DNA of 64,000 nucleotides, taken from the NCBI RefSeq assembly GCF_900142925.1, contig NZ_FRCN01000022.1, forward strand, positions 1-64,000. Direction: 5' to 3'. The translations under genes were made by a program, and so were the position numbers. The notes beneath the pieces were generated by a model, which did no database searches, was not told where the DNA came from, and saw only the letters and a list, made by a program, of their open reading frames with translations. Shown in pieces: positions 24,676 to 34,500 of the stretch. The stretch is from Chitinophaga sp. CF418. GTDB taxonomy: Bacteria; Bacteroidota; Bacteroidia; Chitinophagales; Chitinophagaceae. Each line of letters starts with the position of its first letter. The first letter of the stretch is position 1.

Positions 24676-25557
24676 ATGTATTGCCAGTTGGGAACAACCC
24701 GTTTTGATGGAGCAAAATCATTTGTCACATTCAACAGTGATGAGGAGGCTATTATTGTTGAACATGCGATAATCGGCCGGCGTGCTAGGCTTCAGGGAGC
24801 GGGCCTTGGTTTGCGTAATATTAGTCTGTCATTGTTCTTGCATCAAGAGTTTTGCCAGGTTCTACATGAAGTTCGCATCCTGCGTCAGTCGAAGAATAGT
24901 TTTGAAATCCTCCCTCTGTTGTGGGGTAATGGTCATATTGAAGGTGAATTTGTTATTATGACCATGAGTGAGACAAAGATACAACAGGATGCAATCGGTA
25001 ATACGGTGTCAACAACTGTTAATTTGACACTAAAAGAGTCTGTTGAGGAGGATAAGTTAGACAAGAAACAGGCAGAAGCGCAGGCTAGTGCCTTTGCTGT
25101 CGGTAGCAAAAAACCGGCAACCAAAAGTAACCGGGTTAACCAGAAGAACTGCGAACAGACCGTGAGTAGCCTGTGCTCTGGTGTCAAGGCAAACGGTAGT
25201 GTTTTGAATAAGTACTGCCAGGGTTACACGAATATTGGTGATACAAACTGGAGGATAAAGTTTGTTTTGAATAGAATAGACGAAGATGCAAAAAAGCTGG
25301 CGGATATGTCTGCCACATCATCGAGTTGCGCATATGGTATCCCCCTTCTCAATGACCACGCAAAGAATGTTCGTTCATGTGTTGCAACGCTGCTGCAGGA
25401 TGTTGTGATCAATGAGACAACATATGCAAACCTCCTTTATACACCGATTACATTGAAGCTTAAAGATGACAATCAGAAGCTTCAGCGGGCAATACAGACG
25501 TTGGACACCACACTGGTAGCCAGCCCCCTCATAAAAGGTGCAATTACTATCAAATGA
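24676..25557 (+). CDS. Tail protein U-like (GpU family)
   Basis: The ATG at 24676 is used, although a TTG at 24670 is open. Residues 1-150 resemble P2 GpU, the tail-completion protein (RRARLQGAGLGLRNISLSLFLH, then LPLLWGNGHIEGEFVI). The remaining half is a larger Cys-containing region, so the protein is about twice the usual size. The synteny with the X, D and V genes supports the call. Confidence 0.7.
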   Translation: MYCQLGTTRFDGAKSFVTFNSDEEAIIVEHAIIGRRARLQGAGLGLRNISLSLFLHQEFCQVLHEVRILRQSKNSFEILPLLWGNGHIEGEFVIMTMSETKIQQDAIGNTVSTTVNLTLKESVEEDKLDKKQAEAQASAFAVGSKKPATKSNRVNQKNCEQTVSSLCSGVKANGSVLNKYCQGYTNIGDTNWRIKFVLNRIDEDAKKLADMSATSSSCAYGIPLLNDHAKNVRSCVATLLQDVVINETTYANLLYTPITLKLKDDNQKLQRAIQTLDTTLVASPLIKGAITIK

Positions 25558-25802
25558 CGATGGAATATATTACCCTGCCGGGTGACAGGTGGGATCTGAT
25601 AGCCTACAAATCATACGGTACGGTTGGTCAGATTGCCCTGGAAGACGGGCAAATGGTCAATGCGATGAGCTACATTGTACAGGCGAATCCGGGATTGAAA
25701 CTCGATTCGATTTTATCTGAAGGATTGCTTCTGCAGGTGCCGGTAATTCCGAGTGCTGCGGTAAAGACAGATCCTCAGTTATTGCCACCTTGGAAACGAT
25801 AG
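25554..25802 (+). CDS. Tail protein X (LysM-like)
   Basis: An 82-residue protein of the P2 GpX family: PGDRWDLIAYKSYG at residues 9-22 and NPGL near 42. The fold is LysM-like; GpX joins the baseplate hub to the tail tube. It overlaps the U gene by 4 bases and precedes the D gene. Confidence 0.85.
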   Translation: MTMEYITLPGDRWDLIAYKSYGTVGQIALEDGQMVNAMSYIVQANPGLKLDSILSEGLLLQVPVIPSAAVKTDPQLLPPWKR

Positions 25803-25805
25803 CGA

Positions 25806-26831
25806 ATGAATTTATCTATAGTTGACTATACGATTCTTTATAATCAAAAAGACATTAGCCGGGATGTATCTGCCCAGGTGTTGACCATCCAATATACGGA
25901 CAAAGTAACTGGTGAGAGTGATTCGCTGGAAATATCAGTAGCGGACTATGACCAGCGCTGGCAAAACGATTGGTATCCAGCGAAGGGAGATACCTTGGAG
26001 TTAGTTATTCGGCAGGATAGTCAGCAGCTATCCTGTGGTAGGTTCGAGATCGATGAAAACGCATCATCTTCCAGTACAAGTGGGGATGTTTTTGTGATCA
26101 AGGGGCTGGCTGCAGGAATTAAGAAACAGCTTCGCACAAAGAAGAGCTATGCTCACGAGGATAAAAGCCTGCGAGAGATAGCAAATACGGTTGCCGCGGG
26201 TATGGGCCTAACGGTTGAGGGGGCCGTACCTGATATCCGAATCCGCAGGGTTAACCAATACCGTGAGACTAACCTTCAATTTCTGAACAGAATAGGGGCT
26301 GAATACGGCTGTATTTTCTCCGTCCGGGACTCTAAGCTGATTTTCATTTATTATAAGGATTTAGAGGGTAGGGCGTCCTCTTTTATCCTGACAAAACAGG
26401 ATTTAATATCCTGGGATCTGCGGGATCAGTCCCACAAGACGTTTAAAAAGGCTAAGCTTCGACATCATGATCCGTACAAGAAAGAGACGGTCTCGTATTT
26501 TTCGAAGGACGACGACGAGGATTCGGACAGCGATTCGGCAGACGACATTGAAATTAGGTCCAATGTCGACAATAAGCAACAGGCAGAAGCTAAAAGTAAG
26601 TACGCTCTTTTTAAGAATAACACACAGGGGGTTGGCGGGGACATCGTCCTACCGGGGCATCTACTTTTTGTCAGCGGAAATAATTTCCAATTGCATGGTG
26701 CTGGTAATTTCTCTGGACTTTATCACATTTTAGAGGCCACACATTCCATCAGCCAGTCAGGAGCATACCAAACATCCGGCAATATAAAGCGACTGAAAAC
26801 CATTGATTCTCAATTTCATAAGACGACATGA
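25806..26831 (+). CDS. Late control / baseplate hub protein D
   Basis: The 341-residue product follows the P2 GpD family: TGESDSLEISVADYDQRW near the N terminus, NQYRETNLQFLNRIGAEYGC near residue 146, and an acidic Asp/Ser-rich tract (about residues 237-254) before the C-terminal HxxxGxG-like domain. It forms the trimeric baseplate hub that carries the spike. Its stop overlaps the V start. Confidence 0.8.
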   Translation: MNLSIVDYTILYNQKDISRDVSAQVLTIQYTDKVTGESDSLEISVADYDQRWQNDWYPAKGDTLELVIRQDSQQLSCGRFEIDENASSSSTSGDVFVIKGLAAGIKKQLRTKKSYAHEDKSLREIANTVAAGMGLTVEGAVPDIRIRRVNQYRETNLQFLNRIGAEYGCIFSVRDSKLIFIYYKDLEGRASSFILTKQDLISWDLRDQSHKTFKKAKLRHHDPYKKETVSYFSKDDDEDSDSDSADDIEIRSNVDNKQQAEAKSKYALFKNNTQGVGGDIVLPGHLLFVSGNNFQLHGAGNFSGLYHILEATHSISQSGAYQTSGNIKRLKTIDSQFHKTT

Positions 26832-27457
26832 ATTCGCAACTAAAATTCGGTACTATAAGTGAGGCGAAGCCTGGTTTTGCACGCGTCTATTTTGAAGAGG
26901 ATGAAATTGTCAGCGACTTTTGGCCGGTTTTAGGCCGGACAAGCCTCATTGATAAAGAATCCTGGGTGCTCAATGTTGATGAGCATGTTGTATGCCTGTG
27001 TGATGAGCGCTGCGAATTGGGGGTGGTTCTGGGCGCCATAGCGAACGAGAAGGATCCTGTGGAACCCGGGGCCTCTGTTGGTAAGTTTAGGAAAGTCTTT
27101 TCTGATGGAACAATCATCGAGTACGATAAGGAGAGTCATAAATTAACTGCTGATGTGAAGGGGGCTGTGGATATTATCAGTACCACACAGCTTACAGCCA
27201 AAGCCATTGTAAAGGCTTCTGTTGAAGCCCCACAGATCGAGCTTAAGGGGACTGTAACCATACTGGGCGTGTTGACTGCCGCCGGCCTGAGTGTTACTGC
27301 GATGCCAGGGGTGCCGGGATCGGACGGAAAAATTACAGCTTCAGCAGACATTGAAACAACAGGGGACATAAAGGCTGGTACTGTATCGCTGAAAGCCCAT
27401 GTTCATAGCGGTGTGGTGACAGGCCCTGGTACATCCGGCCCCCCGGTCGGTGCCTAA
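26828..27457 (+). CDS. Baseplate assembly protein V (spike)
   Basis: A 209-residue protein. The N-terminal OB-fold includes GTISEAKPGFARVYFEEDE and residues near DERCELGVVLGAI. A repeating beta-helix-like C-terminal segment (about residues 105-195) resembles the needle part of P2 GpV. It ends in a Gly/Pro-rich tail. The stop codon itself is the first part of the second GCCTAAAGTTT repeat block. Confidence 0.8.
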   Translation: MNSQLKFGTISEAKPGFARVYFEEDEIVSDFWPVLGRTSLIDKESWVLNVDEHVVCLCDERCELGVVLGAIANEKDPVEPGASVGKFRKVFSDGTIIEYDKESHKLTADVKGAVDIISTTQLTAKAIVKASVEAPQIELKGTVTILGVLTAAGLSVTAMPGVPGSDGKITASADIETTGDIKAGTVSLKAHVHSGVVTGPGTSGPPVGA

Positions 27458-27480
27458 AGTTTGCCTAAAGTTTGCCTAAA
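27452..27480 (+). repeat. Triple direct repeat GCCTAAAGTTT, copy 2
   Basis: The 29-base block is identical to that at 16771-16799. It begins in the last codons of the spike gene and lies just before the gp25-like gene. No terminator is present here, unlike at copy 1. Confidence 0.8.
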
Positions 27481-27488
27481 ACCGCGTT

Positions 27489-28463
27489 GTGCTATGCCCC
27501 AAATTTGTGCAGTACAATCAATCAAAAGTGGCAACCTTAGCGCAAATCAAATCACCTGTTTGGTCTTATGCGATCTCCGGCGGCGGAGCGATCGCTGAGG
27601 GCCTTGCTGCAATAAGGCAATGCATTGATATTATTATTCGTACGACGCCGGGTACGGATCCACTTCGCCCGTCTTTCGGCAGTGACGTTTGGCAGTGGGT
27701 TGATCAACCAGCAGATATTGGTATTCCAAACATAAAGAAGGCTATACTCGATGCTGTTGCCATATGGGAGCCACGCGTCACCATCACTTCAATTGCGCAC
27801 AGGCTTGAAGTTTCTCATTTGTATTTAGATGTAACATACAGGTTGACTGATGGAACTATGTCCGATTTGCTGAGTATTATTATCAACAATGGTGGTGTTT
27901 CTTCAAACGTTTTGCCACGAAGGCTTGTGTTACAAGGTCTGTTTCCTCCCAATCCTAATAGCTATCAGTATACTATTGAATGTTCCCTGGACGGCGCGGC
28001 AATACTACCGCTGCCGCCTGATAATGGTTTTGCCACCCCTGACGACATGCTTCAATGGGTGCGCAGTAACTGGATCAATTACGGACAATGGTATTTAACA
28101 GCAGATTCAATAGTCGGTTACATAATCTCGGACTATCTAACGGGCACTCTCGCCGTTGGCTTACTTGCCGTTTTGCGCTTTAGCGGAGGTATACCGGGCC
28201 TGCCTATAGGCCGCACGTATCGTGTGGAAATTACTGTTGATGGTGTAATCTATTCCAGCAGTGAAAGTTTGTATAGTGCCGATCAGGTCAGGCAGTGGGC
28301 ACAGGATAATATCGGTGACTTAGGTACCTGGGAGGTGGTTACGACACCAGGTAGCTTTAATGATGATTTTAATGACGATTTTGACACCTATCGCCAAGTC
28401 TTAGTTATTTATACAGATCAGGCAGAGGAGGTTAATATACAAATAACTACAGAGGCAGAATAA
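27489..28463 (+). CDS. Baseplate wedge protein gp25/GpW-like with extra C-domain
   Basis: Residues ~20-120 match the gp25 / P2 GpW baseplate domain (GLAAIRQCIDIIIRTTPGTD, then RPSFGSDVWQWVDQPAD). The remaining ~200 residues contain two related units, YTIECSLDGAAI... and YRVEITVDGVIY..., each followed by a WV/WA-x-x-N-W/I-x-x-x-G-x-W pattern. This extension is unusual for the family. The start is uncertain: GTG at 27489, or GTG at 27528, which leaves a protein of about 311 residues. Confidence 0.7.
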   Translation: MLCPKFVQYNQSKVATLAQIKSPVWSYAISGGGAIAEGLAAIRQCIDIIIRTTPGTDPLRPSFGSDVWQWVDQPADIGIPNIKKAILDAVAIWEPRVTITSIAHRLEVSHLYLDVTYRLTDGTMSDLLSIIINNGGVSSNVLPRRLVLQGLFPPNPNSYQYTIECSLDGAAILPLPPDNGFATPDDMLQWVRSNWINYGQWYLTADSIVGYIISDYLTGTLAVGLLAVLRFSGGIPGLPIGRTYRVEITVDGVIYSSSESLYSADQVRQWAQDNIGDLGTWEVVTTPGSFNDDFNDDFDTYRQVLVIYTDQAEEVNIQITTEAE

Positions 28464-29572
28464 TGGCAGATGCATTACCGACAATATTTGATGAGAGTGT
28501 AGAAACCAAAAAGGCAACTATACAAGCGCGTCTGGAAAAGGAGTTGAACAGGTCTTTGGCTCCCGGGGATGTTGAGATGTTAATTGCTAATGCGTTTATC
28601 TACGAATTACAATTGGTGTGCATTGCCGGTAATGAAGCAATGCGCCAGTGTGTTGTGTCATACGCCACCGGGGCGATGCTTGAGCGTCTTGGGGATCTTG
28701 TTGCAGTTTCCAGGCAACCAGCCACCGGGGCAGAATGTACTATCAGGTTCAATTTTGTAGCTGGTCACAATCCTGTCCAGCTACCTGCAGGCATACGGGT
28801 GCAAAGCATTGACGGCACCGTGATTTTCATTACCACTGCTTCCGCTGATATTGCTATCGGAGTTGAGTATGTAGATATAATAGCTATCTGCCTCACACCT
28901 GGTACAGTAGGAAACGGATACGATCCGGGTAAGATCAGTATTATTCTGGATCCTCAGCCCTTTCTTACATCTGCTGCAAATTTGAGTACAACAAACGGTG
29001 GTGCTGATGAAGAGTCCGATACAGAGTTGCGTAGCCGTATCAGCCTGGCGCCATCCCGTTTTAGCGTCGCCGGTCCGTCCGGTGCATATAAATTTTGGGC
29101 AATGTCGGCGCATCCTACAATTGTGGATGTAGCAGTGATCACGACAAACCCAGGAGAGGTTACGCTATACCCCTTGTGCGCTGGTGGAACATTACCGTCC
29201 TCTGAAATTCTGGCGAAGGTCCTTTCAGTTTGTGATGATGAGAAGATCCGTCCGCAGAATGACACCGTTTTGTCGGCTGCTCCGACAGTGTCTGACTATA
29301 CAATCGACGTGCAATTGACGACTTACTCCGGTGCGATTAATTCAGAAGTTCTCGCTACGGTGAATGCTAACCTGAATTCATTTAAAGACGAACGGGAAAA
29401 CAAATTGGGATTGGATGTGATCAGGAATCAGATCAATGCTTTATGCATGATCAAGGACAAGGTGTATAACGTGGATATTGTTTCGCCTTCTGCGGATATC
29501 GTGGCGGATGAAAAGACTTATCCTCGTTGCACATCAATATCAGTCACCATAACAGGTAGCAATAATGGGTAA
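28463..29572 (+). CDS. Baseplate assembly protein J
   Basis: The 369-residue protein matches P2/Mu-type GpJ: GAMLERLGDLVAVSRQPATG near residue 70, GTVGNGYDPGKI near 150, and DTELRSRISLAPSRFSVAGP near 190. It is a structural part of the baseplate wedge. Its end overlaps the next gene. Confidence 0.9.
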   Translation: MADALPTIFDESVETKKATIQARLEKELNRSLAPGDVEMLIANAFIYELQLVCIAGNEAMRQCVVSYATGAMLERLGDLVAVSRQPATGAECTIRFNFVAGHNPVQLPAGIRVQSIDGTVIFITTASADIAIGVEYVDIIAICLTPGTVGNGYDPGKISIILDPQPFLTSAANLSTTNGGADEESDTELRSRISLAPSRFSVAGPSGAYKFWAMSAHPTIVDVAVITTNPGEVTLYPLCAGGTLPSSEILAKVLSVCDDEKIRPQNDTVLSAAPTVSDYTIDVQLTTYSGAINSEVLATVNANLNSFKDERENKLGLDVIRNQINALCMIKDKVYNVDIVSPSADIVADEKTYPRCTSISVTITGSNNG

Positions 29573-30209
29573 AGTAGTGATGGCGGATAGTATCGCTCAC
29601 CTGCCGGAATTCGCGGCGTGGTACAAGGTGATAAAAGATACTCTTGCAGATATCGATTTGGGAAAGCTTCTTATCTACATCATCGATACCGTAGACGCTA
29701 GCCTATTACCTGCGTTAGCCGAGCAGTTTGATGTTCTCGGTTATAAAGGATTCAAATTAGCGCAAACTGAATTCGATCAGCGGCAGATTATTAAGCGGGC
29801 TATTGAACTACATAAATACAAGGGCACAGAGTGGGCGATAAAGGAAGCGCTGAAAAGCATCGGATTTGCGGATATAGAGCTCATTAAGACCGGTTATGAT
29901 CATTGGGCGAAGTTTGGTATTCGAATCACAAATGAGGCGCTACAATTGACTGATAATGCCTTTTTTGATATAACACAAATGGTCAAGGAATATAAGAGGG
30001 CAGTCTGTGTGCTGGAAGAAATCCGGGTTACCATTCAGGTCGAAGATGCATTATTTGTAGAAGATGTTTCTGCATCTGTGCTTGCTGCTATATCTGCCGA
30101 AGACACTATTAATCTGTCAGGTATTATAAAATATGATGGGCAAGAGGAGTTCGACGGCAGCCATGATTTCTCTTCTGACGAGGATGTCGCAACAATAAGT
30201 GAGATATAA
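29565..30209 (+). CDS. Tail protein I (baseplate/fibre attachment)
   Basis: A 214-residue P2 GpI-like protein: LPALAEQFDVLGYKGFKLAQ near residue 50, and LHKYKGTEWAIKEALKSIG near 85. It links tail fibres to the baseplate. An acidic C-terminal segment (about 160-214) is not common in the family. An alternative ATG is at 29580. Confidence 0.8.
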   Translation: MGKVVMADSIAHLPEFAAWYKVIKDTLADIDLGKLLIYIIDTVDASLLPALAEQFDVLGYKGFKLAQTEFDQRQIIKRAIELHKYKGTEWAIKEALKSIGFADIELIKTGYDHWAKFGIRITNEALQLTDNAFFDITQMVKEYKRAVCVLEEIRVTIQVEDALFVEDVSASVLAAISAEDTINLSGIIKYDGQEEFDGSHDFSSDEDVATISEI

Positions 30210-30220
30210 ATTAACAATGA

Positions 30221-30565
30221 ATGATACTTAACGCAGGGATACCAAATGTGATTGATCTATTAAGGGGTGATGCGGCTGGCAAAAAAGTCGCGAAGCTTGT
30301 CGTTGGTACGGGTAATTCGCCGGTTACTGGTACCGAAACCTCACTGACTGGTCAGGTTGCTAAGGACGTACTGTCCACTAACCTTATTACTGGGGGGTAT
30401 GTTCAATTCAATTCCGAATTAACAGCAGGAGATCCTGCAATGGTAATACAGGAAATGGGATTGTTGAATGATGCCGGTGTCCTGATTCACCGCCGGGTGA
30501 TTGCGCCTATGAATAAAGTGGCCGGTGTGACCTATTCTATCAATTACAAAATACGTGTGCAATGA
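30221..30565 (+). CDS. Tail fibre-associated protein (collar-like, 114 aa)
   Basis: The protein starts with LNAGIPNVIDLLRGDAAG and ends with GLLNDAGVLIHRRVIAPM followed by a YSINYKIRV-type end strand. This resembles the N-terminal half of tail-fibre collar proteins that follow GpI. It overlaps the fibre gene by 4 bases. Confidence 0.55.
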   Translation: MILNAGIPNVIDLLRGDAAGKKVAKLVVGTGNSPVTGTETSLTGQVAKDVLSTNLITGGYVQFNSELTAGDPAMVIQEMGLLNDAGVLIHRRVIAPMNKVAGVTYSINYKIRVQ

Positions 30566-31569
30566 CGGAATATCAGGCCCAAGACCTTTTTAATGATACG
30601 CAAATTTACGATTTGAGCGACTTGGTCAAAGGTGGCGCTAATGGAGATGCTAACACGCCTTTGAAGGTTTTAGCCGATAGAACCGAATGGCTACGCCGAA
30701 GGCTTGGGCGTATTGAGGTGAAAACGATAACCGGTAGTTATGTATTTGACGATGCCGACTTAGGCAAGGGCTTCTCCTTTCACATCAATGGCAACACATC
30801 ATTTACGCTACCAGATGTAAGCAGCCTTACGCCTGGTACACCGATCCGGATTAATACTCGCATACCGGTAATTAAAGCGCTTACAATATTAACCGCCGGC
30901 GGCCAAAAGATCTACGATGGTTCAGACGATGTTACAGAGATGTACATGCATGATGCAGAGCGATTAGTGCTGATTGCTGTAGCTGAAGATAATGGGGATA
31001 CTCCGGATCACTGGGAGATATTCGACGCCTTCGGCAACTTCCATGCAGCTGGTCAAAGTTTCGGTGTTCGCCTGCAGCCGCGGAATTCATTTATGAATGA
31101 TGGAGCCCTGAAAACCCGAGCAGACACCCCGCGGCTGTGGGCGCAGATAAGTAAGATGGGGGCCGCTGTGGTTTCCGATACGGTATGGAACAGCGACCCC
31201 GGGGGGCAGCCAGTATATAGGGGGTGCTTCAGTACTGGCACTAGTTCGCTGAATTTTCGATTACCGGACGAGCGGGGGATGCACGACCGGTATTTGGAGA
31301 TGGGGCGGAACGGCATTACCTCAGGACGTCTTTATGACAACCCTGGCGGCTATGGGCCAGATGCATTAAAGCAACATAATCACACCTCCGAGCAGATTAG
31401 TAAACGGGGCTACCCGGACGATTCAGCGGATCGGACCAATTCGGATTACTATTGGATATCTCCAGGGAATGATCCGGGCCACGCACAAAATATCGTCATT
31501 AATTCCGCCGGAACATCGCCTGAAAACAACGTAAAAACTATAGGTAAAATACCAGTAACACTATATTAA
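30562..31569 (+). CDS. Tail fibre protein with collar-type C-terminus
   Basis: The 335-residue protein has a fibre-type N-terminal part. The tail-collar motif occurs at about residues 233-310: LNFRLPDERGMHDRYLEM, then LKQHNHTS, and C-terminal NVKTIGKIPV, like the FxLPDxRG and HxH elements of phage collar domains. It probably forms a distal fibre or adhesin part. The stop overlaps the next start. Confidence 0.75.
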   Translation: MTEYQAQDLFNDTQIYDLSDLVKGGANGDANTPLKVLADRTEWLRRRLGRIEVKTITGSYVFDDADLGKGFSFHINGNTSFTLPDVSSLTPGTPIRINTRIPVIKALTILTAGGQKIYDGSDDVTEMYMHDAERLVLIAVAEDNGDTPDHWEIFDAFGNFHAAGQSFGVRLQPRNSFMNDGALKTRADTPRLWAQISKMGAAVVSDTVWNSDPGGQPVYRGCFSTGTSSLNFRLPDERGMHDRYLEMGRNGITSGRLYDNPGGYGPDALKQHNHTSEQISKRGYPDDSADRTNSDYYWISPGNDPGHAQNIVINSAGTSPENNVKTIGKIPVTLY

Positions 31570-34500
31570 TGAAGCTCAGATTATTAATCCTTTCTCTTTT
31601 TGTAGCATTATCATCCACAGCGCAAATCAACGATACTGCTGTTTTGCGCAACTATATCAATGCCAACGTCATTGAAAACGGCACCAGGTCCGTAACAGCA
31701 ACTCAATTATACTACTCTTTGACCGGGTTGCTTAATGTAAGCAACAGATATAAGATTGATAGTATCAATCTCAAAAGCGACTCACTTATTTATTATACCG
31801 CCGGTAAGCGCCGGGCGTTAAAGTTCAATCAGCCTGGCGTTGATTCGGTCCGGCTATCAAGCGATAGTCTTTATTTTAGACGTATTCAGGGCGGGGAGAT
31901 TCCTATAAGGCTGGACTATTATACGAGGTCACAAAGCGATAATAGGTACGTATTAAGCCCTTCGGGCAAACTTACCGCAAACTGGCTAACTGCTTGGGAT
32001 TACGCTATATCTTCTGAAGCGCCTAACCTGACGAATTTAGAGGATCGGTACTTAGTGGTAAACGGTACTGCTGGAGATACTGCTTTTACGGTTTCAGGCG
32101 GTACCGGTATGGCGGACTTTGTTCCAAATTACGTAGCTGCTGCATACGCTAAAGCGGATGACAAGTATTTCAGTTTCTTCGTCGTGCGGCAGTCTGGCGG
32201 TACATATCATACCGACCGTCCATTAAAATATAGCCTTGTAAACGATACGGTCAAATTCATTTGGTCCAGCTACCAGGGCCAGCACCTCAGCGATTACGGA
32301 TATCGCGGTTATGCTGACATGATTTATGACTACCATAAGTCGTTAGCACAGAAGGATTATAAATTGTATAGCTTCTTCCCCGAAGATGGCGGCACCATCC
32401 CTTTTGTTGCGATCAACGGCGCCACGCAGGGCGGCTTTATTCCCAGCACTTCTATTCCTCAGCTATACTCGCAGACTACTGCGACCATCAACTATTCACA
32501 GATAGCAGTCAACCATTTTGTCATACAGCAGGGAGGGGTTGCTGATCGTGGCGGTGAATGGAGCGTGAATTTGGGCAAAAAGCGCGGTTATTGCGAAACA
32601 TGGGTAGGCATAAATCGCAACCTCCCCGGTTATGCGAAAATAAACTTTTACCTGGATGGGGTATTGAAGGAGACGAAATTCGTGCGTGGTGGCGTGCAGA
32701 AGCTGACATTCAATTATGCAAATGCATCCAGCGGGAAGCTGCAGATAGTAACAGCAGACGCGCAGAATACAGCAATCAGGGTCGGCAAAACAATTTGGTA
32801 TCAGACCGATCTTGACACTATCCCGAAGGCTTACCAGGGAGGTAAAATAATGTTCGTCGGTGATTCCTGGACACAACATCGGTACACAGGCGGTAATTAC
32901 CTCAAATCTTCGCCCGAGCGTTTCCGTGCTCGTTGGCAAGGGGACGGCGGTGATCCCGCGGATATAATCAATGTGGGCAGAGGTGGGATGACCAGTGCTT
33001 GGGGTAAATACTGGTTCAAATACTGGTTGAATTTATATCATCCAAAATACGTCTACATTGAATTTTATATCAACGATTCAAACAGCTCAGGGTTCGTTGG
33101 TGATGGCAGTACGACTACCTGGAATTTTGACAGCACTGATCCATATGGTGCCGGACTCGATGTTGATGGAAAGGTGACTCAACAGAATTGGTTGGACAAT
33201 ATCAAATGGATGAAAGATACAGCCTTGGCCTATGGTGCCACCCCTATTATCCTAATGCCTACTCCTACCGCGTCCGCTACTCAAACTCAGGCTATATCCG
33301 CGTGGAATAGTGCGCTTCGTCCCGCAACTCAATATTATGATATTGAGACATTTTTTTCTTCTGGCGTATATGGTGACAATAGTGCAAACGCTCCACTTAT
33401 AAGTGCCGCTACTGGCAACATAGATACTGTTGCTACAAAGGAGATTAAAGGCGGTACGGCTTCCATTAGTGGCTCCATGCTGATTGAATTACAGGCCACG
33501 AATAGCTCGACTACCAAAGGAGGGATCACATATCCTAAAGTGAATTATACCGGTAGCAGTGGGCATATATGGGACTGGCAAAATTTGCCCACGCTTGGTA
33601 GTGGGGTTGTGGGCTATATCGCAAATAATGGACTTTGGTACGGTGCAGGAGGATTTACGACTCCGGGTGCCTATACTATTCCGCCATTTCAAATATCATA
33701 TGCATCTGGGATCGCGCGCGCTTCAGCTACTAATAGCACTACCGTTCAAGATTGGTATTTAGGAGATAGTTTAACCGGTGTGCTACGCTTCAGAATACCT
33801 GCTGTTTTGGCTAACTACACAACAAGTACGCTCCCTGCATCTGGTATAAGGCGCGTTAAAGGGGCATTGGTATATGATACTGATGTAGAAAAACCAGCTG
33901 TGACAGATGGCTTTTCGTGGTCATATCTGGCAAAGGAATCGCTAGTGCTAGCAAGATTCGACTCGATAACTGCGAAGGATAGATTTATACAAAACATATC
34001 TATAGCCGGCACGGCTCAATCAGCATCATTCAATATTACAGGACAAGGGATGATAGCAGGTACAAATTCATATAAGCTATTTCTTAGCAGACCTGATATG
34101 ACATCGAGTGCTGTACTTGCGTTTAAAACAGGCACCGATACCTCCGGTTATGTTGGCTTACCCTCATTACTTAATAGAGATGTTTCACTAGTAGGATTAA
34201 AAGGCAGCGCAGCAATAAGGACAAGCGACACGGCCAGAATAATCTTTGGTTCCCATAGTCCTGAGTATTCATATGTTGTTGGTAAAAAGGGTAAATGGCT
34301 TTTCGGAGACAGTGTGCAAAGAACACCTACAATACCCCTCGAGGTAGAATCAGCACAGGATACCAGCATTTTAACTGCACACAAAATAATAGGAAACGGC
34401 ATTATCAGTAATAGCACTATTACAGTCAGTAGCGCACCGGCCTATGCCTCCGGCGGGATAACAACTGTGGGCAGGAATAATACGACTGGCCGCCTGGAGA

